From: Micromonospora sp. WMMD1120
Lineage (GTDB): Bacteria; Actinomycetota; Actinomycetes; Mycobacteriales; Micromonosporaceae
Direction: 5' to 3'
Length of the DNA: 64,000 nucleotides
Assembly (NCBI RefSeq): GCF_029626235.1
Contig: NZ_JARUBO010000005.1
Location: 3,380,501 to 3,444,500 of the forward strand
Part shown: positions 36,606-43,683 of the stretch, piece after piece
Position numbering within the stretch: position 1 is the first letter of the stretch
Layout of the letters: each line of letters begins with the position of its first letter
Position numbers and translations under genes: made by a program
The notes under the pieces: generated by a model
Seen by the model: the letters and a program-made list of their open reading frames with translations, nothing else
Databases searched by the model: none
Told to the model about the DNA's origin: nothing

Positions 36606-38024
36606 TCAGGGCATCTGCACCCGGACGCCGGCCGAGAACACCCCGCTGCGCAGCTCCAACTGTCGGGGCGGGTCCCGTCCGTCGACGGTGAACACCAGTG
36701 GAAGAACCACCCGGCTGCCCGCCGCCATCGGGTCGGCGAAGACGTCCCGCCCGAGGTTGGCCGCGCGGGTGGCCGTCTCGTCGGTGCTCACCCAGCGCCC
36801 GCCGGGCAGGTACGCCCGTTGCAGCTCGCTGTGCCACGGCTGGTGCTCGCCGGTGACGTTGCGCACGCCCACGGTGGCCTGGCAGCGCTGGCCCCTGGCC
36901 GGCGCCGCGGTGCCGCCGGTCGGGTCGGGCGCGCCGCAGGTCATCCGGTACACGGTGAACTCGAAGGCCGACTCGCGCAGCGGCACCCCCACCGGCCCGC
37001 TCACCCCGGTCCCCATCCACGCGCCGTTGGTCGGCTGCTTCTGCGTGTCGATGCCGGCGACCTGCCGGGTGGCCGTCCAACCGGCGGTGCCGACGACGCC
37101 GGCCAGCACCGCGACCGCGGCGCCCACCAACAACCAGACCGGCGGGGTACGCCGACGCCGCGCCGCCGGCGGCGCCGACGGACGGGGATAGACGGTTCCG
37201 CGTTTCCCGTCGCCGGTGCTCAGGGCGGCGGCCGTCAGCCGTCGCCCGCGTCCGCGCCGCCGTCGCCACAGCCACACCACCGCGGCGCTGACCAGCAGCA
37301 GGACGGCCAGCCCGGCGAGCAGCACCGGATAGCGGCGCCAGGGCGGCGCCTCGGTGACCTCGGCCGCCGGTGCCGCCGCCGCCTGCCAGGTGGCGGTGGC
37401 GCAGTCGTACGGCCGGCTGCCGTCACTGGTGAACGCGCAGGTCGGCGCGGTCAGGGGCCGGCCCGGCGCGGTCGCCGCGAGCGCGGTGCCCAGGGTGGTG
37501 GTGCTGTGCGCGGGCAGCCGCAGCCGCCAGGTGACCTCGGTGGTGGAGGTGCCCGCCCGGGTGGATCGGCCGCCGGCGCTGATCGCGGTCGGGGACGACC
37601 CGGGTGGTAGCTCCTGGCGGACTGTCGTGTCCACCGGGGCGTTGCCCACGTTGCGGACCTGGATCCGGTACCTCGGCGCGGGGCTGCTCTCCGGGGCGAC
37701 CGCCACCGTGACCTGCTGCGGCGGCGGCTTCGCCGGTGCCCGGCTGGGCGGCGCCATCGCCGGTGGGGCCGACGGCGGGGTGGGCTCGGCCGTGCGGGTG
37801 ACCACCGCCACCGGTCGCGGCGCGGCCGCCGGGCCGGCCGTCGGTGGCGGTGTGGTCGCCGTCGCTTCCGGCGTGGTCGCCGCCGGGCGCGGCGTGGCGG
37901 CTGGTGGGCGTGGCGCGGCGGCCGCCTCCGGGGCCGTCGCCGGCAGGGCCGGTACGGCGGCGAGGATGCCGAGGCAGTGCACGAACACTGCGAGGGCTCT
38001 GTGGTGTCGTGTCGATGCAGGCAT
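36606..38024 (-). CDS. secreted/membrane protein with DUF11-like domain
   Basis: 472 residues: signal peptide, an Ala/Pro/Thr-rich region to about residue 105, a CARDB/DUF11-like beta domain (about 110-220), membrane helix (YPVLLAGLAVLLLVSAAVVWLW), an Arg-rich loop, a second helix (VWLLVGAAVAVLAGVVG) and a C-terminal beta domain resembling DUF4352. Both beta domains should lie outside the cell. Function unknown. ATG follows GGAGG. Confidence 0.75.
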   Translation of the reverse strand: MPASTRHHRALAVFVHCLGILAAVPALPATAPEAAAAPRPPAATPRPAATTPEATATTPPPTAGPAAAPRPVAVVTRTAEPTPPSAPPAMAPPSRAPAKPPPQQVTVAVAPESSPAPRYRIQVRNVGNAPVDTTVRQELPPGSSPTAISAGGRSTRAGTSTTEVTWRLRLPAHSTTTLGTALAATAPGRPLTAPTCAFTSDGSRPYDCATATWQAAAAPAAEVTEAPPWRRYPVLLAGLAVLLLVSAAVVWLWRRRRGRGRRLTAAALSTGDGKRGTVYPRPSAPPAARRRRTPPVWLLVGAAVAVLAGVVGTAGWTATRQVAGIDTQKQPTNGAWMGTGVSGPVGVPLRESAFEFTVYRMTCGAPDPTGGTAAPARGQRCQATVGVRNVTGEHQPWHSELQRAYLPGGRWVSTDETATRAANLGRDVFADPMAAGSRVVLPLVFTVDGRDPPRQLELRSGVFSAGVRVQMP

Positions 38025-38198
38025 ACGAACGAACCTCCGGAGCCGACGCTAGGGGCCCGTCGCGTCCGTGCGGGTACGAAGTCGGGAAGCCGGCCCCGGT
38101 CACCTCCGGCTCCGGTAAGCTGCCGCGCGGTGCCGCGTTGCGCACATCCACGGGCCGGTCCTGGCCGGTCGCGGCGCTGGCGGAGCTAGATTGGCCGG

Positions 38199-39002
38199 GT
38201 GCGTATCGCTCGTTTCGCCCATGCCAAGGGAATGTCGTTCGGTGCCGTCGAAGGCGAACCGGAGGCCGGGCCGCAGGGCCTGACCATCGCCGAGATCGAG
38301 GGCCACCCGTTCGGCAAGCTCTCCTTCACCGGGGCCCGCTGGGCCCTCTCCGACGTCCGGCTGCTCTCCCCGATCCTGCCCAGCAAGGTGGTCTGTGTCG
38401 GCCGTAACTACGCCGACCACGCCGCCGAGCTCGGCAACGAGGTCCCCAAGGAGCCGCTGCTCTTCCTCAAGCCGTCCACCTCGGTGATCGGCCCCCGCGA
38501 CGCCATCCGGTTGCCGATCTTCTCCAAGCAGGTCGAGCACGAGGCCGAGTTGGCGGTCGTGATCGGCGCACCCGGCGCCCGCCGCGCGGACCGGGCCGCC
38601 GCCGAGCGCGCCATCTTCGGCTACACCTGCGCCAACGACGTGACCGCGCGGGACCTCCAGCGCTCGGACGGGCAGTGGACCCGGGCCAAGGGCTTCGACT
38701 CGTTCTGCCCGATCGGCCCGTGGATCACCACCGGGCTGGACGTCTCCGACCTGGAGATCCGGTGCGAGGTGGGTCGTAACCCGGAGGAGATGGAGGTACG
38801 CCAGCTGGGCCGGACGAAGGACATGGTCTTCGACGTGCCGGGCCTGGTGTCGTACATCTCGCACGTGATGACGCTGCTGCCCGGCGATGTCGTTCTCACC
38901 GGCACTCCGGCCGGGGTTAGCCCGCTGCTCGAGGGGGATACGGTCACCGTGCGGATCGAGGGCATCGGCGAGCTCACCAACCCGGTGGTGCCCGTCGCCT
39001 GA
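38199..39002 (+). CDS. fumarylacetoacetate hydrolase family protein
   Basis: 267-residue FAH-fold enzyme: VCVGRNYADHAAELG, metal ligands in EHEAELAVVIG and NDVTARDLQ, and GTPAGVSPL. The family contains hydratases, decarboxylases and acylpyruvases; the N-terminal domain of about 55 residues is the short prokaryotic type. The true substrate cannot be read from sequence. GTG at 38199 lies 6 bases after TAGATT, possibly leaderless. Confidence 0.9.
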   Translation: MRIARFAHAKGMSFGAVEGEPEAGPQGLTIAEIEGHPFGKLSFTGARWALSDVRLLSPILPSKVVCVGRNYADHAAELGNEVPKEPLLFLKPSTSVIGPRDAIRLPIFSKQVEHEAELAVVIGAPGARRADRAAAERAIFGYTCANDVTARDLQRSDGQWTRAKGFDSFCPIGPWITTGLDVSDLEIRCEVGRNPEEMEVRQLGRTKDMVFDVPGLVSYISHVMTLLPGDVVLTGTPAGVSPLLEGDTVTVRIEGIGELTNPVVPVA

Positions 39003-39055
39003 TCCGTCCGGTGCCCCTGTTTCCGCAGCTCAAGGGTGGTTCGGGGGGATCGGAT

Positions 39056-39084
39056 TTGGCCTGCCGGCACCGGGAGGGTAAAGT
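39056..39084 (+). promoter_or_regulatory. tRNA-Gln promoter
   Basis: TTGGCC (39056-39061), 17-base spacer, TAAAGT (39079-39084), 26 bases before the tRNA. Confidence 0.6.
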
Positions 39085-39110
39085 TCACTCCCGGCGCCGC
39101 AAGGGGCCAA

Positions 39111-39182
39111 TGGGGTATGGGGTAATTGGCAGCCCGACTGATTCTGGTTCAGTTAGTCTAGGTTCGAGTCCTGGTACCCCAG
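39111..39182 (+). tRNA. tRNA-Gln (CTG)
   Basis: 72-base cloverleaf. Acceptor TGGGGTA/TACCCCA, anticodon stem ACTGA/TCAGT with anticodon CTG, T arm with GTTCGAGT. CCA is not encoded. Confidence 0.95.
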
Positions 39183-39233
39183 CGCTGCTGGAATTCGCGA
39201 GAGTTCCGGACGCTGGATTCTGACGGAGTTCGA

Positions 39234-39254
39234 CTCCGCCCCGACGGGGCGGAG
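39234..39254 (+). terminator. terminator after tRNA-Gln
   Basis: CTCCGCCCC-GAC-GGGGCGGAG, 9-bp perfect stem. Confidence 0.6.
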
Positions 39255-39315
39255 AGATGATCTCTGGTAGAGTGCAGCTCCTCCGCCCGTCAGGGTGGGG
39301 GAGCGAAACAGTTCT

Positions 39316-39388
39316 GGCCCCGTCGTCTAGCGGCCCAGGACGCCGCCCTCTCAAGGCGGTAGCGCCGGTTCGAATCCGGTCGGGGCTA
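39316..39388 (+). tRNA. tRNA-Glu (CTC), copy 1
   Basis: 73 bases. Acceptor GGCCCCG/CGGGGCT, U8 and A14 in place, anticodon stem CCGCC/GGCGG with CTC, T loop GTTCGAATC. A TAGAGT hexamer at 39268-39273 may be its -10. Confidence 0.95.
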
Positions 39389-39398
39389 CACCGCGCAC

Positions 39399-39425
39399 AG
39401 CCCGTCTCACCTGTTGAGGCGGGCT
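39399..39425 (+). terminator. terminator after tRNA-Glu copy 1
   Basis: AGCCCGTCTCA/TGAGGCGGGCT, 11-bp stem with one G-T pair, followed by GTTGTCGTTG. Overlaps the 27-base repeat. Confidence 0.55.
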
Positions 39426-39501
39426 GTTGTCGTTGTCCGTCGTGAACGGGCTGTTGTCGTTGTCGGTCTTGAGCGGGCTGTTGTTCTCCGTCCGCATGCG
39501 C
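39421..39501 (+). repeat. three 27-bp tandem repeats
   Basis: Copies start at 39421, 39448 and 39475; each begins GGGCTGTTGT. Copies 1 and 2 are close, copy 3 degenerate. Each unit carries the 3' arm of the tRNA-Glu terminator stem. Confidence 0.8.
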
Positions 39502-39617
39502 CTCGGTGGTGCTACGGGTGGCCCGCCGCAGCCCCAGGTACCCCGCGCTCGGGCCACCTGACAGTGCCGCTAGACTACAGTCGCACCGCCCGCGAGGGTG
39601 GTGAACGGAAAAGTTCT

Positions 39618-39690
39618 GGCCCCGTCGTCTAGCGGCCCAGGACGCCGCCCTCTCAAGGCGGTAGCGCCGGTTCGAATCCGGTCGGGGCTA
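39618..39690 (+). tRNA. tRNA-Glu (CTC), copy 2
   Basis: Identical to copy 1 over the whole gene and for several flanking bases (GTTCTG before, CACC after), indicating a recent duplication or gene conversion. Confidence 0.95.
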
Positions 39691-39697
39691 CACCCCG

Positions 39698-39730
39698 AAA
39701 GCCCGTCCCGCCCCCGGCAGGACGGGCTTT
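39698..39730 (+). terminator. terminator after tRNA-Glu copy 2
   Basis: AAAGCCCGTCC/GGACGGGCTTT, perfect 11-bp stem with 11-base loop, ending in TTT. Confidence 0.75.
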
Positions 39731-39797
39731 CGCCATCCCACCCCCGCCCCACCCTCCCTGCGCCCCGCCCTCCCTGCGCCCCGCCCTCCCTCGCCCC

Positions 39798-39858
39798 GTT
39801 GATCATGAAGTTATTGCCATCCGCGTCGGCGTGTCGTGGCCACGACTTCATGATCAAC
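39798..39858. repeat. intergenic palindrome D (GATC/ATGAAGT type)
   Basis: Perfect 14-base arms GTTGATCATGAAGT (39798-39811) and its complement (39845-39858), loop of 33 bases. C-rich tract to the left, G-rich to the right, between convergent genes. Confidence 0.88.
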
Positions 39859-39908
39859 CGGGAGTGGGCGGGGGGAGGGGGCCGGGGCGGGGGGAGGGGG
39901 GCGGGGGG

Positions 39909-40595
39909 TTAGAGGCCGGATAGGCGTTGGCCGGCTCTTACCACTGCCATGGCGTGGCGTTCGCCGGGGCGGCGGCCGAGGCGTTCGATCGGGCCGGAGA
40001 TGCTGACCGAGGCGATCACGCGGCCGGTGCGGTCGCGGATCGGGGCGGAGACGCTCGCCACTCCCGCCTCGCGTTCGGCGACGCTCTGCGCCCAGCCGCG
40101 GCGGCGTACCTCGGCGAGGGTGCGGCCGGTGAACTTGCTCCGGGGCAGCAGCGGCATCACCGCCTCCGGCGGCTCCCAGGCGAGCAGGATCTGCGCCGCG
40201 GAACCGGCGGTCATCGGCAGCACCGAACCGACCGGCACGGTGTCCCGCAGGCCGCTGGCGCGTTCCGCCGCGGCCACGCAGATCCGCTCGTCGGCGCGGC
40301 GCAGGTAGAGCTGGGCGCTCTCGCCGGTGGCGTCGCGCAGCGCGGCCAGCAGGGGCTCGGCGGCGGTCAGCAGCACGTCCGGTGCGGCGTTCGCCAGTTC
40401 GCCCAGGCGGGGGCCGGGTCGCCACCTGCCCTGGGTGTCCCGGACCAGCATCCGGTGAATCTCCAGGGCCTGGGCCAGCCGGTGTGCGGTGGCTCGGGGC
40501 AGCTTGGTGCGTTCAACGAGTTCGGCCAGGCTGGCGCCGTCGACACAGGCGGCCAGGATGACCACCGCCTTGTCGAGAACGCCGACACCGCTCAT
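39909..40595 (-). CDS. ndgR: IclR-family regulator of leucine genes (NdgR/LtbR type)
   Basis: 228-residue regulator: N-terminal winged helix (LAELVERTKLPRATAHRLAQAL) and an IclR effector domain (from about 80, with SAQLYLRRADERICVAAAE). Its position, divergent from leuCD with 49 bases between starts, is that of NdgR in Streptomyces and LtbR in Corynebacterium, which control leuCD and related amino acid genes. Identification rests on that synteny plus family; ATG at 40595 lies inside a longer frame starting at 40607. Confidence 0.85.
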   Translation of the reverse strand: MSGVGVLDKAVVILAACVDGASLAELVERTKLPRATAHRLAQALEIHRMLVRDTQGRWRPGPRLGELANAAPDVLLTAAEPLLAALRDATGESAQLYLRRADERICVAAAERASGLRDTVPVGSVLPMTAGSAAQILLAWEPPEAVMPLLPRSKFTGRTLAEVRRRGWAQSVAEREAGVASVSAPIRDRTGRVIASVSISGPIERLGRRPGERHAMAVVRAGQRLSGL

Positions 40596-40644
40596 ACTGT
40601 GTCCCACAAGCCGAAATTTACCTCCCAGAATTTAGGATGTCCAG
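40596..40644. promoter_or_regulatory. ndgR-leuC divergent control region
   Basis: 49 bases containing the AT-rich direct repeat GAAATTTA and GAATTTAG, 8 bases apart, against a GC-rich background. Likely holds both promoters and an NdgR site; exact operator not defined. Confidence 0.5.
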
Positions 40645-42090
40645 ATGGTGGGAGTCACTCCTGAGCCGAGGACCCTGGCCGAGAAGGTCTGGGACGCGCA
40701 CGTCGTACGGTCCGCCGCCGGTGAGCCGGACCTGCTCTTCATCGACCTGCACCTGCTGCACGAGGTGACCAGCCCGCAGGCGTTCGACGGGCTGCGGCTC
40801 GCCGGGCGCCGGGTGCGTCGTACCGACCTGACCCTCGCGACCGAGGACCACAACACCCCGACCGGGTACGCCGACCCGGCGTTCCGCCTCCGCCGTGGTG
40901 ACCTGCTCACCATCGCGGACCCCACGTCGCGTACGCAGATCGAGACGCTGCGCCGCAACTGCGCCGAATTCGGGGTGCGGTTGCACGCGCTCGGCGACGA
41001 CAACCAGGGCATCGTGCACGTGATCGGCCCGCAGCTCGGTCTCACCCAGCCGGGCATGACCATCGTCTGCGGCGACTCGCACACCGCCACCCACGGCGCC
41101 TTCGGCGCGCTCGCCTTCGGGATCGGGACCAGCGAGGTGGAGCACGTCCTGGCCACCCAGACACTGCCGCAGAGCCGGCCGAAGACGATGGCCGTGAACG
41201 TCACCGGCCAGCTCGCCCCCGGTGTCACCGCCAAGGATCTGGTGCTCGCGCTGATCACCCAGGTCGGCACCGGCGGCGGACGCGGGCACATCGTGGAGTA
41301 CCGCGGCGAGGCGATCCGGGCCCTCTCCATGGAGGGGCGGATGACCATCGCCAACATGTCCATCGAGTGGGGCGCCAAGGCCGGCATGATCGCGCCGGAC
41401 GAGACGACATTCGCGTACCTCAAGGGGCGTCCGAACGCGCCGCAGGGCGCGGACTGGGACGCGGCCGTGGCGTGGTGGCGGACGCTGCCCACCGACGAGG
41501 GCGCGCGTTTCGACGCCGAGGTCACCCTGGACGCCAGCCGGATCACGCCGTTCGTCACCTGGGGCACCAACCCCGGGCAGGGTGCGCCGCTGAGCGCGCC
41601 GGTGCCGGACCCGGAGGAGTTCAGCACCGACGCGGAGCGTGCCGCCGCTCGGCGCGCCCTGGAGTACATGGAACTGCGCCCCGGCACGCCGCTGCGGGAG
41701 CTGCCGATCGACGTGGTCTTCGTGGGCTCCTGCACCAACGGCCGGCTGGAGGACCTCCGGGCCGCCGCCGACGTGCTGCGGGGTCACCGGGTCGCCGACG
41801 GCGTCCGGATGCTCGTGGTGCCCGGCTCCGCCGCCGTACGGGAGGCGGCCGAGGCGGAGGGCCTGGACAAGGTCTTCGCCGACGCCGGGGCCGAGTGGCG
41901 GTTCGCCGGGTGCTCCATGTGTCTGGGGATGAACCCCGACACGCTGAAGCCGGGCGAGCGCTCCGCCTCCACCTCGAACCGCAACTTCGAGGGCCGTCAG
42001 GGCCGGGGTGGGCGCACCCACCTGGTCTCGCCGCCGGTGGCCGCCGCCACCGCAGTGGTCGGCCGGCTGGCCGCACCCGCCGACCTGTAG
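40645..42090 (+). CDS. leuC: 3-isopropylmalate dehydratase large subunit
   Basis: 481-residue aconitase-family subunit that isomerises 2- to 3-isopropylmalate with LeuD. The [4Fe-4S] ligands are C363 ([10 protein letters not shown]), C423 and C426 (CSMCLGMN). Early motifs [13 protein letters not shown] and [12 protein letters not shown] are typical. ATG at 40645 has AGGA 7 bases upstream. LeuD follows after 15 bases, so they are one operon. Confidence 0.97.
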   Translation: MVGVTPEPRTLAEKVWDAHVVRSAAGEPDLLFIDLHLLHEVTSPQAFDGLRLAGRRVRRTDLTLATEDHNTPTGYADPAFRLRRGDLLTIADPTSRTQIETLRRNCAEFGVRLHALGDDNQGIVHVIGPQLGLTQPGMTIVCGDSHTATHGAFGALAFGIGTSEVEHVLATQTLPQSRPKTMAVNVTGQLAPGVTAKDLVLALITQVGTGGGRGHIVEYRGEAIRALSMEGRMTIANMSIEWGAKAGMIAPDETTFAYLKGRPNAPQGADWDAAVAWWRTLPTDEGARFDAEVTLDASRITPFVTWGTNPGQGAPLSAPVPDPEEFSTDAERAAARRALEYMELRPGTPLRELPIDVVFVGSCTNGRLEDLRAAADVLRGHRVADGVRMLVVPGSAAVREAAEAEGLDKVFADAGAEWRFAGCSMCLGMNPDTLKPGERSASTSNRNFEGRQGRGGRTHLVSPPVAAATAVVGRLAAPADL

Positions 42091-42105
42091 AAGGGGACCG
42101 AGGAG

Positions 42106-42693
42106 ATGGAGAAGTTCACCACCCACACCGGCACCGCCGTGCCGCTGCGCCGGTCCAACGTGGACACCGATCAGATCATCCCGGCCGTGTACCTCAAGCG
42201 GGTGACCCGGACGGGTTTCGCCGACGGGCTGTTCAGCGCCTGGCGGGAAGATCCGAAATTCGTGCTCAACGATGAAAACTATTCCGGGGCGTCGATCCTC
42301 ATCGCCGGTCCCGAGTTCGGCACCGGCTCGTCCCGGGAGCACGCCGTCTGGGCGCTGCGGGACTGGGGCTTCCGGGCAGTCGTGGCACCCCGCTTCGGTG
42401 ACATCTTTCGCGGCAACGCCCTCAAGGAAGGTCTGTTGCCGGTCGAGTTGGAATTGAAAGCCGTAGAAGAGTTGTGGGCTCTGGTCGAGGCCGATCCGAC
42501 CACGCAGGTGACCGTCGACCTGACCGCCCGGCAGCTCTCCGCCGCAGACGCCAGCTGGTCCTTCCCGCTGGACGACTTCAGCCGGTGGCGGCTGCTGGAG
42601 GGCCTCGACGACATTGGACTCACCCTCCGGCATGCCGCCGACATCGACTCGTACGAGGCGCGTCGACTGCCGTTCCTGCCCTCGGTGGCATAG
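42106..42693 (+). CDS. leuD: 3-isopropylmalate dehydratase small subunit
   Basis: 195-residue swivel domain that completes the LeuCD active site; motifs [16 protein letters not shown] and [17 protein letters not shown] are diagnostic. Start has GGGGACCGAGGAG upstream. A hairpin follows 21 bases after the stop. Confidence 0.97.
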   Translation: MEKFTTHTGTAVPLRRSNVDTDQIIPAVYLKRVTRTGFADGLFSAWREDPKFVLNDENYSGASILIAGPEFGTGSSREHAVWALRDWGFRAVVAPRFGDIFRGNALKEGLLPVELELKAVEELWALVEADPTTQVTVDLTARQLSAADASWSFPLDDFSRWRLLEGLDDIGLTLRHAADIDSYEARRLPFLPSVA

Positions 42694-42714
42694 CCGTACA
42701 CCTCGGCGGAGAGC

Positions 42715-42754
42715 GGATTTCACCCCCATCGGGCCGACCGGTGGGGGTGAATCC
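42715..42754 (+). terminator. leuCD terminator hairpin
   Basis: GGATTTCACCCCCA pairs with TGGGGGTGAATCC (one bulged base) across a 13-base loop. Confidence 0.7.
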
Positions 42755-42787
42755 GTTACGACACAAGGCCTTTTTTCTACCGAATGT

Positions 42788-42816
42788 TTGTGTCTCGGCA
42801 GCACAGGGCATACCGT
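42788..42816 (+). promoter_or_regulatory. hup promoter
   Basis: TTGTGT (42788-42793), 17-base spacer, TACCGT (42811-42816), about 50 bases before the hup start. Confidence 0.55.
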
Positions 42817-42865
42817 GCGCGCAGAATGGCTCGCGTCGAGTCAGTTGCACAATCGGGAGGAAGTC

Positions 42866-43543
42866 GTGAACAAGGCCGAGCTCATCGAGGCGCTCGCCGT
42901 TCGCCTGGGGGACCGGAAGATGGCGACGGCCGCGCTCGACGCGGTCCTCACCGAGGTCCAGGCGGCGGTCACCAAGGGCGAGAAGGTGGCGATCACCGGA
43001 TTCGGAGCATTCGAAAAGCGTGTGCGTGGCGCACGAACAGCGCGCAACCCGCGTACCGGCGAGGCGGTGAAGGTCAAGAAGACGTCAGTCCCGACCTTCC
43101 GCCCCGGCGCCGGGTTCAAGGAGATGGTGGCCAGCGGCAAGGTGCCGAAGGCCACGGTGGCGACGAAGAAGGCCACCACCGGCACCACCACGGCCAAGGC
43201 GGCGGGCACGAAGGCGACCACGGCCGCCAGCAAGAAGACCACCGCGGCCAAGGCGAGCAAGAGCACCGCGGCGACCAAGACGGCTGCCAGCAAGAAGACC
43301 GCCCCGGCCAAGGCGAGCAAGACCACGGCGGCGACCAAGACGGCTGCCAGCAAGAAGACCGCCCCGGCCAAGGCGAGCAAGACCACCGCGGCGACCAAGA
43401 CGGCCGCCGGCAAGAAGACCACCGCGGCGAAGAAGACCACCGCGGCGACCCGGTCGACGGCGGCGAAGAAGACCACCGCGTCGGCGAGCAAGAGCACGGC
43501 GGCCAAGAAGTCGCCGGCGAAGAAGGCGGCCAGCAAGCGCTGA
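42866..43543 (+). CDS. hup: HU-family nucleoid protein with Lys/Ala tail
   Basis: 225-residue protein. Residues 1-95 are a standard HU fold ([35 protein letters not shown]); the other 130 residues are a Lys/Ala/Thr repeat tail resembling histone H1, as in HupB/HupS of actinobacteria. At DNA level the tail has a 60-base tandem repeat (about 43261-43420). GTG at 42866 follows CGGGAGGAAG. Confidence 0.95.
   Translation: MNKAELIEALAVRLGDRKMATAALDAVLTEVQAAVTKGEKVAITGFGAFEKRVRGARTARNPRTGEAVKVKKTSVPTFRPGAGFKEMVASGKVPKATVATKKATTGTTTAKAAGTKATTAASKKTTAAKASKSTAATKTAASKKTAPAKASKTTAATKTAASKKTAPAKASKTTAATKTAAGKKTTAAKKTTAATRSTAAKKTTASASKSTAAKKSPAKKAASKR
43261..43420 (+). repeat. 60-bp tandem repeat in the hup tail
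   Basis: Two almost identical 60-base units (from 43261 and 43321) plus a diverging third from 43381, encoding a 20-residue Lys/Ala/Thr unit. Confidence 0.85.
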
Positions 43544-43557
43544 CCGACCCCGCTACC

Positions 43558-43590
43558 GAAGGGCGTCCACCCGTGGGGTGGGCGCCCTTC
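43558..43590. terminator. hup terminator
   Basis: 15-bp stem (43558-43572 with 43576-43590, one G-T pair), GTG loop. Confidence 0.75.
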
Positions 43591-43683
43591 CGGCGTACGC
43601 GGGCCGTTGACCCGGTTGACGCCCTCGCGCAGAATCGCCGTGCCGGCCCCTCCGCCGGCCCGCGAACGGGAAATGGGGCGCCG

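Noticed and set aside
39421..39501. 27-bp repeats as a mini CRISPR array
   Set aside because: Units abut without spacers and no cas genes lie nearby.
39691..39797. Additional tRNA after the second tRNA-Glu
   Set aside because: The sequence is a terminator followed by a C-rich tract; no cloverleaf can be drawn.
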